DNA of 64,000 nt, taken from NCBI GenBank assembly GCA_028023455.1, contig JAQFVV010006309.1, positions 2,705,482-2,769,481 on the forward strand, in the 5' to 3' direction. The DNA comes from Epiperipatus broadwayi. Taxonomy: Eukaryota > Onychophora > Udeonychophora > Euonychophora > Peripatidae. The position numbers and the translations under genes are program-made. The number at the start of each line of letters is the position of its first letter. The first letter of the stretch is position 1. Positions 23,575-38,233 of the stretch are shown here, one piece after another. A model generated the notes under the pieces. That model was not told the origin of the DNA and did no database searches. It saw only the letters and a program-made list of their open reading frames with translations.

Positions 23575-24444
23575 CACCGGGTCTTTTTTTACGCGGACTT
23601 ATTTAACACGATTTTGAAGTTACGCAATTCGTGTTTCACCAGAAGTTGATTTCCGATAATGCGCTATTACTGTAAATAATAAATTTCGTGCACTTACGTT
23701 ATATTGAAAGTAATAGCACATTATTGGAATTCAACTTTCATCTTAGTAATTTCAATATTTTCAGTGCTTTATAATAGTAAGATTTTATGCAATAATGAAA
23801 TTAAAATCATGATTTCCACATTTTATGTATACACATATTAAATTTTACAAGATTATAATGTAAATTTGTTCAAACATTGTGCGTGTTAATTTTGCATTTT
23901 AAATCACATTCTGTTTTTGCTTTTTAAAGAAGAACATAATGAATTATTATTTTCTTATTAATGACACTAATCATTAACATGCTCTTAAATTCCAACGAGA
24001 GCTAAATGGTTATATGTCTGGATATCGCGAGCTTCATAAACAATTAATAAAATCATCGTCTCAAAGATTAATTACTAATTATGTTGTCACCAGAAAATCA
24101 TAATAATTAAAACGTGTATAAAAAAATGTAAATTACTGTACTGTAAATTATGCATAAAAATATATTATTTTGAATAAAATTAAATATTATAGTTAAAAAA
24201 AGTTTGTCTTGTATCAATTTTTTTCAAATTTGAAATTTTTTATTAGTCATACTTTATTTCCTTATTTTTTTTTAGTCGCGAATTTTAAAGTAATTTTATG
24301 TTGGTGCTTTGCTTTTACGCGAATTTTGAAAAATTACAGACCGCATCCCCCCTTTTTCAATGTAAGTTACGTCTATTTTTGCGCGATTTCTTTTGCACAT
24401 GTTTTCTGAGGAACCTATCTATCACGTAAAATGAGACCCGGGTG
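23575..24444. mobile_element. TA-flanked pogo/mariner-type non-autonomous element, 870 bp
   Basis: Terminal inverted repeats CACCGGGTCTTTTTTTACGC at the left and, read inward from the right, CACCCGGGTCTCATTTTACG. Both are flanked by TA (23573-23574, 24445-24446), the target duplicated by Tc1/mariner-superfamily elements. Subterminal 'TTACGC' / 'TTACGCGAATTTT'-like words recur near both ends, as in pogo/Tigger-type elements. No transposase is present; the 66-codon frame at 24209 is noise. Confidence 0.75.
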
Positions 24445-24446
24445 TA

Positions 24447-25912
<1,466 letters not shown>

Positions 25913-25929
25913 TATATATATATTAACCA

Positions 25930-28900
25930 TTGTTTAATAATGAGTATACATGGCAGCCAATCATTTCATTACTTTTATTAAGTCTAATAATCACTCTAAA
26001 ATAGCAAACCAAAAGCTTTTCCAGAATAATTATTTCGCACTTTACAACACAACTCTTCATTTGGTTGTTTTATTATAATGACAATGTTATTAATAATTTG
26101 TTACAAATAAATAGCTTGGCTGAAGTAATTGACTATTTATTATTTATCAATTTAGCATTAGGCATGCGCGATATACTATACCGATGGAAAAAATACTATT
26201 ATTCAGAATGATACGCGGAATAATTGCTATGAATCAGAGAAATTTCTATGAATTAATAATAATGATTTAAAATGATGATGAGAGGGGAAATGTAGATACA
26301 TTTATTAATGATAAATATTCTAAACCTAAACTGTTTTAGTATAAAACTTTAATAGCACTTCTAAAGCGAGAGCAGTTAGGATTTTTAAATTAGTCTAAAT
26401 TAATTGTTAGTAATATGTATCCTTTTCTTTTTTTTTTTAAAAAAAAAAAACAAAACATCGATTGTCATACAATAGATGTAATAAGATAACTTTTTAAAGC
26501 CAATAATTTCATTTAGGGTTTAATAAATTCAACAGTTATATGAAAAGAATTTTCAATAGGTTTAATTTAAAAAATGACAGTATTCGTATCAGCATATGAC
26601 CTGAAATTAACCTATAACTTTCAATTTTTACAAGCTTTTACTATGGAATCACTTTATTATAGTTATTTACAACGACTCTATGGAGATAAGCGAGTTATTT
26701 TTCCCATAATAATAATTTATATTCATTCAGCCTAAAAATTTAGATTAGAAGCAACCGTAGTAATTTGCATACTCAAATATAATTTCACTACAAAAATTCT
26801 TATGATCACTCACAATAATAATAATTTTCAAAATTTCATTCCAAAAAACCTATGTTAATTGTACATCTAAATCCAGTTGTCAATTTTATATATATATATT
26901 ATGATCTATGCTGAAAAAGATTACGTATGTAAAAAAAAATAATATGAAAACTAATGACTATAATTTTGGGGGGGGGGGGAGAACAAATCGGCAGTTTAGT
27001 AAACCAGATCAATAGTTTTTCTTAAAGAAACATAAGACAAAAATAAGAATGTTTAATTGATCATAATACATTGTTACATTTTTTTAAATAAAGGCGGGCG
27101 GGGGTAATTAAACATGGTGATAGTACAAATTAATATATGATTTAAATCAGCCTCAAAATACAATTTATTAAATGATTAATCAGAAATGTATATATCGATG
27201 GCGAACGTTCAGATGGTGTTTGGGTGTCTTTCAAAGAACAATGCTGTGACATAAGTATAAAGGAAGGTAGAAAACGAAAAAAAAAATAGGAAAAGGCAGA
27301 ATCTATGTTTAATTGTGAAGAGGCTACGGTAAAAGGGGTGATTAAATAAATTGTACAATCAGCAGATGCTGAGTTCAATCCACAGAATCTGATATCAACA
27401 TAAATGGTTATATGTAGTGTTGTTGACTCTCTGAAACAAACCCATTGTTGAGGAAAGGACAATGCTTGTCGCTACAGTCTCTTCTGCATTCATGAATCAT
27501 CAAGGCTATTGTGTGATTACATTTTTTATGCATTACTAATTTGAAGGCATGCATTCATTCTGACTTCCATCATGTAATGCCTAAAAAGAAGAAGAATTTG
27601 CCCTAAACCTAAGCCCTTAATATATAGCCCAAAGTCCACTGTAACAGAAGTATATTTACTGTTGTCACAGAAGCTGTTTAGAATATCTAAGCATTTTATC
27701 TGCAAACAGAAAGAAATCAGAATTTATTATTCAATAAATTTACCATTATCATTAAAATAAACTTAAAGAGACTACTATTATTTTAACCTACCTACTTCAA
27801 ACTATATTAAAGCTTCAGACCAAGATTTCTCAGACATTCAGCATTAAATATCACGGTAATTCAAGCTTGACTGATGAATTGTTCAACAAAGGGAAAGAAA
27901 CATTTATTTTTCTAAAACAAACGATATCTAAAGTGCATATAATTGTGAAGAAATTAGTAAGACTTTTTTTATTATTATTATGTCATTTTGTTGTTGCTGT
28001 AAACGCTTTAAGAATGTAATTTTATGTATAACTTTATTTTATTTTTGTGAGAGTTATTATCTATATCGTATACAAAAAAAAAAATTTGATTATTCATTAT
28101 TAGTTCATATTAATATTTTTGTAATATAATCCGGAATCAAAATGTTAATAAGGTATAAGAAAACATAACAAATATCCCGTTCAAGAGTAAATTTCCTGTT
28201 TGGTATGCCAACCACCTCTATTTATTTTATTATTACTACGTTATTTATATAAGGCAGTTTTTTGTATGTAAACCATTGATTACAAACCAAATGCTACAAT
28301 AAAATGTTTGTTGAATTAATAAAAATGAGATTTTATTCTAATAGTCATATCTTCAAGTGACACAAAATTAGAGATAAACATTTCTATTTATTAGTGAAAT
28401 TATTAGAATTGCAATAAAAATAAAGACATTTTTGCTGATATACATTACTTGCTAAACGTTTTACATCCGGGGCATATTTAGTAAGTTTTAAAAATACACG
28501 TACTGAGAACTAGATTCATCCATCACACTATTTCTGAATTAATCTTTTATAAAACGTAATTTCATTCATAAGCAGGAGATAAATTGATTAAGATTCTATG
28601 GCTACATTTTTATTTTTTGCATTTGAAAAATATCAAGAGAGATTTCCCAGAAATAATATCAGGATTAATTTTTGTAAATTTAGCTTTGAATGCTTTGATT
28701 AAATCGATCATAATGATGACTGATTTACTAACATTTTGCAGTTTGATATTTAATTCATTTAAGTGGAAGTGCAAATTTAGTAAAAAATATTTATTTGAAA
28801 ACCATTCTGCATCCAATAATTAGCTGTATTGTCCAGAAATATTCTCATTACATTAAAAAAAGTCTAATTTCCTTTAAATAATCAATCTCATTTAACAGCA

Positions 28901-29340
28901 GAAAATAAAATTGACTTGTTTTGTTACTAAGCTCATAATAACTGCTAGTATCTTGAAACTAGCCTAGCATGTAAAATATGTTGCTATATAATGCAGTGAA
29001 AACCTAAAACTTCATGCCCAGTACATTTAATAAACGGATTTACAAGCTACTTTCCTGTCTGATTATATAATGAGCTGCAGCAGTTGTTATTGATATAAAT
29101 TTGAATGTATTTCTTCTACAAATGCATCTCCAACGGCATTGCGGATGTCTATAATTTTGTTGTTATTGCTAAGTTCTTTGATATTATTCTCAATACAATT
29201 ATAAATAAAAACAACTAAACAATTTTATACAATTATGCCAATAGTGTCATCAAAACAGAGAAAAAACAGAAGATTTTATATCTATTTTTTGCTGATGGAT
29301 GATATTTTTAGCCATTTTCAAGATTCTATCTTTAAACAGG
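25930..29340. other. A+T-rich DNA without a supported gene
   Basis: Contains a T/A hairpin run near 26430, G-runs at 26969 and 27092, and a weak tRNA B-box-like 'gagttcaatcc' near 27371 without a convincing A box. The 27462-27142 minus-strand frame shows no motif. Confidence 0.45.
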
Positions 29341-29344
29341 AAAA

Positions 29345-29475
29345 ACTCTCCATACAGTAGTGCCACTCAGTGCAAGCCAGACTTATCAATGGATGCCAGA
29401 AGGCTTGTGCATAAAATCCCTATCTAGTGCCTATTCATCGAATAGCCCCAGACTAGTTTCTAGCTAGTATGAGAT
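29345..29475. mobile_element. Half copy of the 37.9-kb foldback family
   Basis: 'ctctccatacagtagtgcca' followed by 'gtgcaagcc', then 'ggatgcc', 'aggcttgtgcataaaat', and 'agactagtttct' match one arm of the foldback at 37851-38233. The other arm is missing, though a flanking 'atggtgatcatgtgatg' also recurs as 'catcacatgatcaccat' at 37852. Confidence 0.65.
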
Positions 29476-31276
29476 GGTGATCATGTGATGTTTAGTGGTT
29501 TAAATGTTGGACACCAACACACTCATAAACACGTGTGCACTAAAAATGGAGAGATATGTAACTACAATAAAACAGGATATGTTGCAGTGAGGAAAGCAAA
29601 ATTCTGTAATAATAATTAATAAATAATTTTAATAAACAGTAACTAATAATACTACCATTTATGTATCCCATCAAACATTTTTTATATATCACCTCTGACA
29701 TATATGCCATAAGTTTTCCATAACTATTTTAGGCAGATTTGTTCTCATTCTGTTTCATTCATTGCATTTACTCATTATCTATGTAAGTTCTTAGACCAAG
29801 TTAATAAGTGGTTTCATTTAATATTTTAAAATGGCTGTTGCCTTGAAATTTCATTGTTGATATACAATTGGCTTATTTAATCACTGGCTTCTGTAATGAG
29901 ATTTATAATTATAAATCAATAAAAAGTACTGGTAATGAATATAAAATCAATTAGCCTTTGTCTTTTAAGTTTGTAACAACTTTAAGAAAAAATATATCGT
30001 ATAATAATAAATGTTATTTTAAACTTTTCCATTCAAAAATTTGATCCCATATTGTTAAAGAAAAAAAGTGAGACAGTTGATCAAGTTAATTAATCTCACT
30101 AATGAAAAAGTTTTAAGTTTTTCAACTGTAGACTTTAAATATTGATGAGAAATTTTTACAAGGTTTTATGAAAACAGACTTTTGTTTTTTATAATAAATA
30201 AAAATCTCTACTTATTCTAAAAATGAATAAATGTAACTTAAACATCTTCATGTGAAATGTGATTGCTTACATAAAAATTCTATGAACAATAATTGTGGTG
30301 AAAGTGCTTTCTTTTTAAAATGATTTCTTCTATCAATACATGATAATCAAATACAAATTTTTATTTAGATCCATCTTAATTTTGTTATTTCCAATGTCAT
30401 TTTCTATTATTTTGCAATTTTTTTTAATTCTTGTAAATTTATGATTGTGATAATGTTACATCACACAGTCAAAGTAGGTAGGTTTTAGTATGGGTCAGAA
30501 TTTATTTGAAAACTGATCAATCTCTTTGGCTCTTTTATATAAGGTTGTCTTTGTACATTTAGCAAGCGCAATATTTTTAGTTATAAAAATTTGAGCAAGA
30601 ACTATCAATGTAAGATAAATATTTCTGTGAGTTTACAGCAGATATTTTAATTTAAAGCTTATCATCTTGACATCATTTCATGTGGATGAATGACATTTAG
30701 AATTGCTATTATTTATTAATTCTTGCCTTTTCTAATAACATGTGCAATTCATTTCACGCTTAGGCCTTCTGAATTCTACACTTTATGTTAAATTCATCCC
30801 CTCAATCTTTTTTAAAAATGATCTTTTATAAAGTGAAACAGACTCACGTGAATATGAAAAAAAAAAAGACTATAAAAACAGCCATTTCTAGTATTTTAAA
30901 TATTTGAAGTTTTTAAATATGGGTTTTCAAGTATTCACTGTTTTCTTTCCTAAATTTTTATTAATTACATTTGAGAATCATTAGTTATTTCCAGATCATT
31001 TCTCAAATTGATAAAGTTTGTTTCCATAAATAAGTAATATTCATTTTATAATTCAATTTATAATTCCATAAATAAGCAAAAATGGATTAAAAATATTTGA
31101 CTGCACTTTCAAGATCTTCCAAATATAAACAAACAAAAATATCCTAACTAAGCTTATTTACTACTAATATATCTATACATAAGATACATTTTAAAGTTTC
31201 TAAAATTGTCTGAACTTTGAAAAAAAACATGTTCATTATTGAATAAATTCTAGAAACTTTTAACACAGTTTATATT
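29476..31276. other. A+T-rich DNA without a gene
   Basis: No protein-like frame, no terminal repeats seen. Confidence 0.5.
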
Positions 31277-31483
31277 GTATTTATATTTGAACTATTTCCA
31301 TTATCTAAATAGAAAAATTTAACTTTATTTAAATATTCCAAATACATTCAACTGTTAGTAATAGCGCATAGACTAGTAAGTAACCATTGAATGTATTTGG
31401 AATATTTAAATAAAGTTAAATTTTTCTAAAGACATTCAATACTCATATTAGATGATGGAAATAGTCCAACATATAAATACAAT
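31277..31483. mobile_element. Tail-to-tail SINE foldback (copy 2)
   Basis: Two inverted copies of the SINE tail meet near 31380. The left arm (31277-31380) reads the tail antisense and the right arm (31385-31483) reads it sense. The pair 'ccaaatacattcaa' and 'ttgaatgtatttgg' is exact. The left arm has lost about 20 bases. Neither the tRNA head nor the hammerhead core is present. The left-arm junction corresponds to sequence just downstream of the hammerhead motif in the other copies. Confidence 0.7.
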
Positions 31484-31608
31484 TAAAACACCATCATCAC
31501 AAACGTTCATGAAAACACAATTTATGTGATCTGGATTTCATGAGTTTTTAAATTTGTGAATAACTTTTTTAAGTTTCGAAAATATTTTTAACTCTGGAAA
31601 TGATATTG

Positions 31609-31744
31609 TGATGAATATTTATACTTTTTTTTTATGTGTTAAAGTATCGGCCGGGAAGTGAACCTGTGAACCCCGGGCAATTGCTTATAAGGCAGCTGTG
31701 CTGTCCGCTCGGCCACCAACACTTGATGAATGTTTATACTTTTT
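31609..31744 (-). mobile_element. tRNA retropseudogene with 21-bp target duplication
   Basis: A 79-base tRNA-like sequence (31644-31722, minus) plus an A-rich tail is flanked by direct repeats 31609-31629 and 31724-31744 ('tgatgaat' + 'tttatacttttt' with one mismatch). The minus strand begins GTGTTGG and ends CCGATAC, which form a seven-pair acceptor stem with two G-U pairs. An A box TGGCCGAGCGG, typical of Leu/Ser tRNAs, and a B box-like GGTTCACTTCC are present. D and T stems are imperfect, so it is not a functional tRNA. The A-rich tail and long duplication are the mark of LINE-mediated retroposition. Confidence 0.8.
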
Positions 31745-32448
31745 CTTCCAGTACTTCAATTTAATCAAACACAATAATAGGTCTTATTAACATATTGAAT
31801 TTTAACATTTAATTTGTATAAATAAATGCACAAATCTGCAGAAACCTTGTGATCAATTCAACATTTGTTAACTTTTTGTAATATTCAATTTTAATATCAT
31901 TATATTAAAATATGTTTAACTTCATTCAAACATTCAGTGAAGAATTTTACTTTGGTTTAATCATCAGATGTCATAATATGTAAGCTATGTCACTTAGCAC
32001 ACCATTACATTTTTATTTATTCAAAGAATTTGCAAATTCAGAATTTGAATGACCAATATGACATTGAATGGTACAATTTCTTTTCAAAAGAGTGTGTTTA
32101 CAATTGCTTCTGCAAATACCCACCTTTTTTGTTGTTGCTGTTGTTAATTATATTAAATCAAACACATTATGAATTAAATCAAGCACATTATGAAATAAAA
32201 AAATTTCTACCCAGAAAGGCATATCTTTTATTTTTTACACATTTTTTTGATATTTTCAAAAAGATATGAATTACATTTTAACTCTTTTTTTTTTTCAAAT
32301 ATTCACTTTGCTGAAAGATTTTCTGTACTTGATTGGTAATAATTTTACAAATTTGAAAATAATAAAGCTATGTTTTGTAACAATATGAAAATATTATGTT
32401 ACTATTTTTAAATTATTTTACTATTTTTTCTTTGTTTTATCAATAACT

Positions 32449-32584
32449 AATATATATAATCTTGTAATTAAATATTAATAAATACAGTAACACAAATATA
32501 GATATATAAAATTTTTAAAGTTGTACTTTATATATATTTATGTTACTGCATTTATTAATATTTAATTACAAGATTACGTATATA
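32449..32584. mobile_element. Short foldback
   Basis: Arms of about 52 bases pair nearly perfectly, for example 'atcttgtaattaaatattaa' with its complement ending at about 32575, around a centre of about 30 bases. MITE-like, no coding content. Confidence 0.6.
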
Positions 32585-33479
32585 ACTTCGAAGAAATATA
32601 GATATCGAATAAGAATATCATTATATATATATATATTCTAGAAATCAGTTTCTGTTTGAAATAATATAAATCATTCACGTTTGAATGAAATTTAAGGACT
32701 TATTTGTGAGATTAGCAATGCAATTTATAAATTGTTTAATGAAGGTAAAATAAGAGTGTCTATCTCTTCATGTCCTATCAGAGACTATTTAAAAATTATA
32801 GTAGTTCATACAAACTAAATTCATTTTTAAAATGACTTTTATTACCTAAAATATATAAAAAAAGGTATTTTATTTGTATAACATTTACGTTCTTAAAACT
32901 GATTTATTAATAAATAAAAAGATAAATATAACAGTGATGTTAACAATAAAGAACAATTATCTTCAGGAAACTGCTTTATGGAAATTTTATTTAAATTCTA
33001 TAAACATGACTTTTGTTTTTAAATGAAATTGTACTGAGGTTTTTTTTTTTAATTAGTTATTTTTATATAGTTTTATTGTTTGACAAAAAGTCAAATTTTA
33101 AATGCTATTATATATTATTAAATTAAAAATTTAAATAAAAATTGATTATAAATAGCTATCAAAAATTATTTCAAAATAAGTCCAGCTTGTTTTTTTTTTC
33201 TATTATAAATCTTGTTGACAAAAGAGTAAGAAGGGACAGCTGTTAAATCTTTTCCATTAATTTATATAAGAAGTGAGATAAATATGTAGAAAATATATTG
33301 CAATTATATAATTATGAAAAGTGCAAAAAGAGAGAATAGATATATTAGAGTAATTAAAGTTATGGAAAATAAATATGAATACAAATAGTGTGAAATTGTA
33401 TAAGAATTAAAATTGTATAGAATATGAAAAAAATATATGATAACATTAAAAGAACATATTGTTATTTAGTATAAGGTGA

Positions 33480-33790
33480 GAGTGTTGACTACCAAGAAAA
33501 GAAAGGAAAATTGAAATAAAAATTTAGATTGTAGATGTAGTTTATATGGCTTTGAAGGAGAAAGTATTGAATACTTATTTTTAGAATGTTAGTTGTGGAA
33601 ATAATATCAGAATAAATTGTATGGAAAAGTCAGGAAAGTGATAAAGAGAGTGAAAATGTTATAGTTTTTATGATTTTTTTATTTACTATTTTATAACGAA
33701 ATTGGTAGAGGATAGTGAAAATATCAAAATAGGGTACTTAGGGTTAGAGCTGTCATGAAATATCCTACACATGTTATCTTTTGTAACAGC
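33480..33790 (+). pseudogene. LINE C-terminal fragment and 3' tail
   Basis: Plus-strand translation shows a zinc-finger-like end, 'CRCSLYGFEGESIEYLFLEC' (33532-33591), equivalent to the C-terminus of the LINE at 1020-3440. A tail including 'gagctgtcatgaaatatcct' follows (about 33747-33766). The same tail recurs inverted at 34640-34700. Confidence 0.6.
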
Positions 33791-34639
33791 TTTTTTTAAA
33801 TAAAAATATTACAATAATTATAATCATAAATATAAACAGTATGTATAATAAAAGACTGTTAACAGACATATTATTTTTTATTTAAATTAGTGCATGTAAC
33901 TGTATCCTTATTACAAGAATTTCGATTAGGATTCTAAATTATAATTCTAGATGTTATGAATTGTGTTATTTACCCATATTGAGACATTCCATTAATTCAC
34001 CATCACATAGATTGCAACTAGAGTATAATAAAAAGTTTTCAGATATTGATATTTTATCTTTACACCATACACAATTCAAGGACAAAATAAAATCAATCTT
34101 ACATTGATATTATTAATGTAAATAATAATTTTAAATATATTTGTAATTTTGTAATACAGACTTATACTACTTTGTAAATTCTTGTGACTTCTTTTAAACT
34201 GTTTATTTATGAATAAATTGAATTGAATTATTGCACATACTTATTGAATTTTAATGAAGCAAAATTAATATATATTTTTTAAAAAAATTATGATGCTTTA
34301 CTAAAGAGTAAAATTACTGGCTTTTGCTGTCTTGCCTGTGCTTACAGCATAATTTTAAGATTTCTTTGTTCCATTTTTTTTCTCTCATTAAATAATTATG
34401 ATTTAAAAATAAAAAATCAAACAAATATAGGTTTGTAAATTTGCCTTCTAATGAAACATATAATTTTTTTTAAAATGTCATAACTAATTACCATATTTTC
34501 ACACATATACTGCACACACATGCTAATAGTGTGCACACAATTTTTTTTCAGTGAAATGTTCAGATTTTTTTATTATTATAAAAATCTGTAAATAATATCT
34601 AAAATTATAAAAGGTAAATAACAGTATGGTGCTTAATTA

Positions 34640-35087
<448 letters not shown>

Positions 35088-36174
35088 AATAAGAAGAATA
35101 AAAAAGAATGAACCAGGGTTGAAAAATAATTAAGCACTAAGAAAAAAATAGATAATACAGTATATGAGAATTTTGCAGAGGGGAATGTTTAACTTCTGGA
35201 CACAGATTATACACAGAAACTTGAGACTTTATTTAACAGAAGTCATTTTATATTAGCATATAGACATTGAAATTTAATGAATACATAAAATATTTGAAAG
35301 CATCAATAAAAAAATTATACTTGAAAAAATATTAATGTATTTTGTACTGACTTGTTATGTATTTATTAATAAAGTTATATGACTGTGTGTCTTCAAGCTG
35401 GGCAATACTGGCATTGGTTTATTCTAAAAATAATTATATGCAGAAAAGAGAATTAGACTAACTACAAGAAATAATAGTCTAATTTTCATTTAATAAAATT
35501 TATTAAGATGGAAATTAAGAAAGTTAATAAATTGCCAGCAAAACTTTCTAAATCAAGAATATAAAGGAGTTGAAAATGGAGAAGAAAAAAAGGTAAAGTA
35601 AAAAGTAGACTAGTTAAACTCAAAGAAATGAGTGAAATCTGAAAGTACAATTGCAAACAAGAATAGCAATAGTAAAGAGCTCTAATCTAATCTAATTAGA
35701 CTGACTCAAGGAAAGAGAAAGAGCATTAAGGTGCTTACTAGAACTCCTTGTGAATGACTGTATAATTTTATGAAGTTAAAAAACTGTTTAGTTATTTAAA
35801 AAAAGACTCAGAAATTGTGTAGTTAGAGATTAGCTTTAACTAGCTATCTACTTATTTATTTATCTATCTATAGACATAGGAACCATTTTATGATTATATT
35901 ATTTATTGCTTATCATTAGTTGAAGTACTAATTTATTATTATAACTAATATATACGTGTATATGTATTGTTCAGAATGAGTAAACTCACTAAGTTATTTA
36001 AGAAAACGTGTGTGTATTTCAATTTAAGTTATTAATTGCACAGCTTCTAGATTATAGTCAGGCCCCTGTACATATTTACTTACATTTTGAGGGATTAATT
36101 ATATAATTTCTACTGTCATTTAAGTTTATTTTTATTTTATAGACTAACAAAATTTACTATTTCCATATATTTCA

Positions 36175-37390
36175 ATGATTTTTTTCTCCTGTAATAGGAT
36201 CACTCCTGTCTACAGACAAATTCACACAAACCTTATCGATGGTCTCCTATTCCTTCAAGGGAAGGTTGCTATTATAAATATGGAAGTCTTCAGCAGAATA
36301 GAATACTTTCTGCCAGTCATGAATGCTAACAAGTCATTTATTAAACAGATTGACAAGTACTGTTCAAGACTGTTCTGGAAAGGCCACACTGTCACCATTA
36401 GCATATCCAATATGCAACAACATAAAAAAACTGAATGAAATGTCTTTTCATTCCATTCAATCCATCACTTACCAGAAATCACACACTTTGATTTACAATC
36501 TTATACAAAAGTACAGCCATGGACTGATCATTGACTCTACAATACGCACAGACAAGCCACCACCTAAGAAGATAGGCTGGTTGGACCAATTACTGTCTGC
36601 AATAAACCAACACAACCCCAACTTAAATGATTCTTTCCATAGTAAACTAAAGATGTGAGATGCTCACTGCATCTTAAATTCCAATCTACATACTATCAAC
36701 CTAAGATTTGGGCTATCCAACCATAGGCTCATATCTCTATTCAAATACTGGGCCCTAGAGCCCAAGTATCTTGATTACATCATTAACATTAACCTGGATG
36801 CCATGCCTGTCAACTGGTTCCTCTGTTATAAGTAATTTATCACAAAAGTGGATTCAATATGCCCAAATTGTGCTAGAGAAGAGGAAACATTTGACTACAT
36901 TGTCAAGACATGCATGGAACTAGATAACATTAAGAGCATTATATACAACAACACAAAAACTAACTATTATAAAGTCCTAAATCTCAAAGGATGTATTCAT
37001 GAAAGAGTCATCTCTATCATCAGAATGTCTGTATTCCTAACCTCCATCTAGCTGGTTAGATGTAAAACTCAATTTACCTTGCCATGTCCAGATAAAAATA
37101 AACAGTTCAATCAGATAATTAACAAAGTGAAACAAAGGGACAAATCTATTGCAACCACATTTATGTATCAAGAAACCTTGAAGATTTTTCAAACTTGCAG
37201 TCAACAAACACAATCAAGTGATATGAACACTTATTCACAAATTACTGATAATTAACGAAACTTTCAATATTGTGTTTTTCTTTTGTATATTGCCTTTGTT
37301 TTTTTTTTACCTTAATTTTATATAACCTTCTGTAATACATAATAATATTGTCATGCTTATAGTCTAATAAATATTATTATTAATATAAAA
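36175..37390 (+). pseudogene. LINE pol C-terminal region
   Basis: The frames run in order. 36175-36438 contains 'LQGKVAIINMEVFSRIEYFL' and 'DKYCSRLFWKGHT', the post-RT 'NxxxxSRixY...FxW' region. 36323-36658 continues in a shifted frame ('NEMSFHSIQSI', 'KKIGWLDQLLSAI'). 36660-36835 shows 'LRFGLSNHRLISLFKYWALE'. 36848-37051 carries a zinc-finger-like 'CPNCAREEETFDYIVKTC'. A 3' untranslated tail with 'ctaataaatattattattaa' and an A-run ends near 37390. The upstream RT core is missing, so this is a 5'-truncated copy. Few stops suggest moderate age. Confidence 0.75.
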
Positions 37391-37850
37391 AAAGATGACA
37401 AAACATTTGCTAACAGCTTTCCTAATATTCCTTATACTTTATTTGCTTGCATTATATTAGCTCGATCATATAATTAGTTTTCATACGGTGGTGTATGCCT
37501 ATTTCTAATGGCAGTGTGAACAGAGCATTTTAATTTAATTGACTGAACTGAATTTTTATCTACATTATATAAATAAAAATTGACCATAGAATTTTTTAAT
37601 TCCATGATATAATAAGAAATACTATCCAAAAAATTATATCAATCTAAATATCATATAAGTATCTTTATAAACTAAAATGACAAATTGAAAATTTAATATA
37701 AAAATCGCAAATTAGAACAGTATTAGAATGAACAAACATAAATGTATTAATATTTATGTATAATTATTTTATTAATGCCAAAATTTTAACAAGAATTTAT
37801 TCACAACAATCTCATTTTAATAAATACATAAACAATTATTAATTACTAAA

Positions 37851-38233
37851 ACATCACATGATCACCATTTCTTATGTTTACACAAGTTGCTAATACAGTA
37901 GCAAACTTTCCATAAAGTAGCAACACCAAGTGCAAGCCTTAGTAATTAATGGATGCAAAAAGGTTTGTGCATAAAATTTCTATCTAATGCCTTCTCATCC
38001 AATATCCCCAAACTAGTTCTAGCCTTGCTGCTTTCATTAGTGAAGAGCTCTGGATTTGAGAGCAATGCACCTTCTCTTAGAACCAAAGACTTCACTGATG
38101 AAAGCCACAAGGTAGAAACTAGTCTGGATATATTGAATGAGTAGCCACTAGAGAGGAATTTTATGCCCAAACCTTCTTGCATCCTTTGATTACTGAGTCT
38201 TGCATTGATTGGCATTACTGTATGGAGAGTTGG
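37851..38233. mobile_element. Foldback element, type copy
   Basis: The left arm ('aagtgcaagcc', 'ggatgcaaaaaggtttgtgc', 'ataaaattt', 'cttctcatcc', 'ctttcattagtgaagagc') pairs with the right arm ('cttcactgatgaaag', 'ggaattttatgccc', 'ccttcttgcatcc', 'cttgcattgattggcattac') around a short centre near 38080. A half copy is at 29345-29475 and a deleted copy at 48635-48827. Outer sequence 'catcacatgatcaccat' is shared with the other copies. No coding content; the opposite-strand frames here are mirror images of each other. Confidence 0.75.

Noticed and set aside
27142-27462. Minus-strand 106-codon frame and a tRNA-like B box
   Set aside because: No domain; the B box lacks a convincing A box or cloverleaf.
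37946-38215. Opposed 89- and 63-codon frames
   Set aside because: Mirror-image translations of the two arms of a foldback element.
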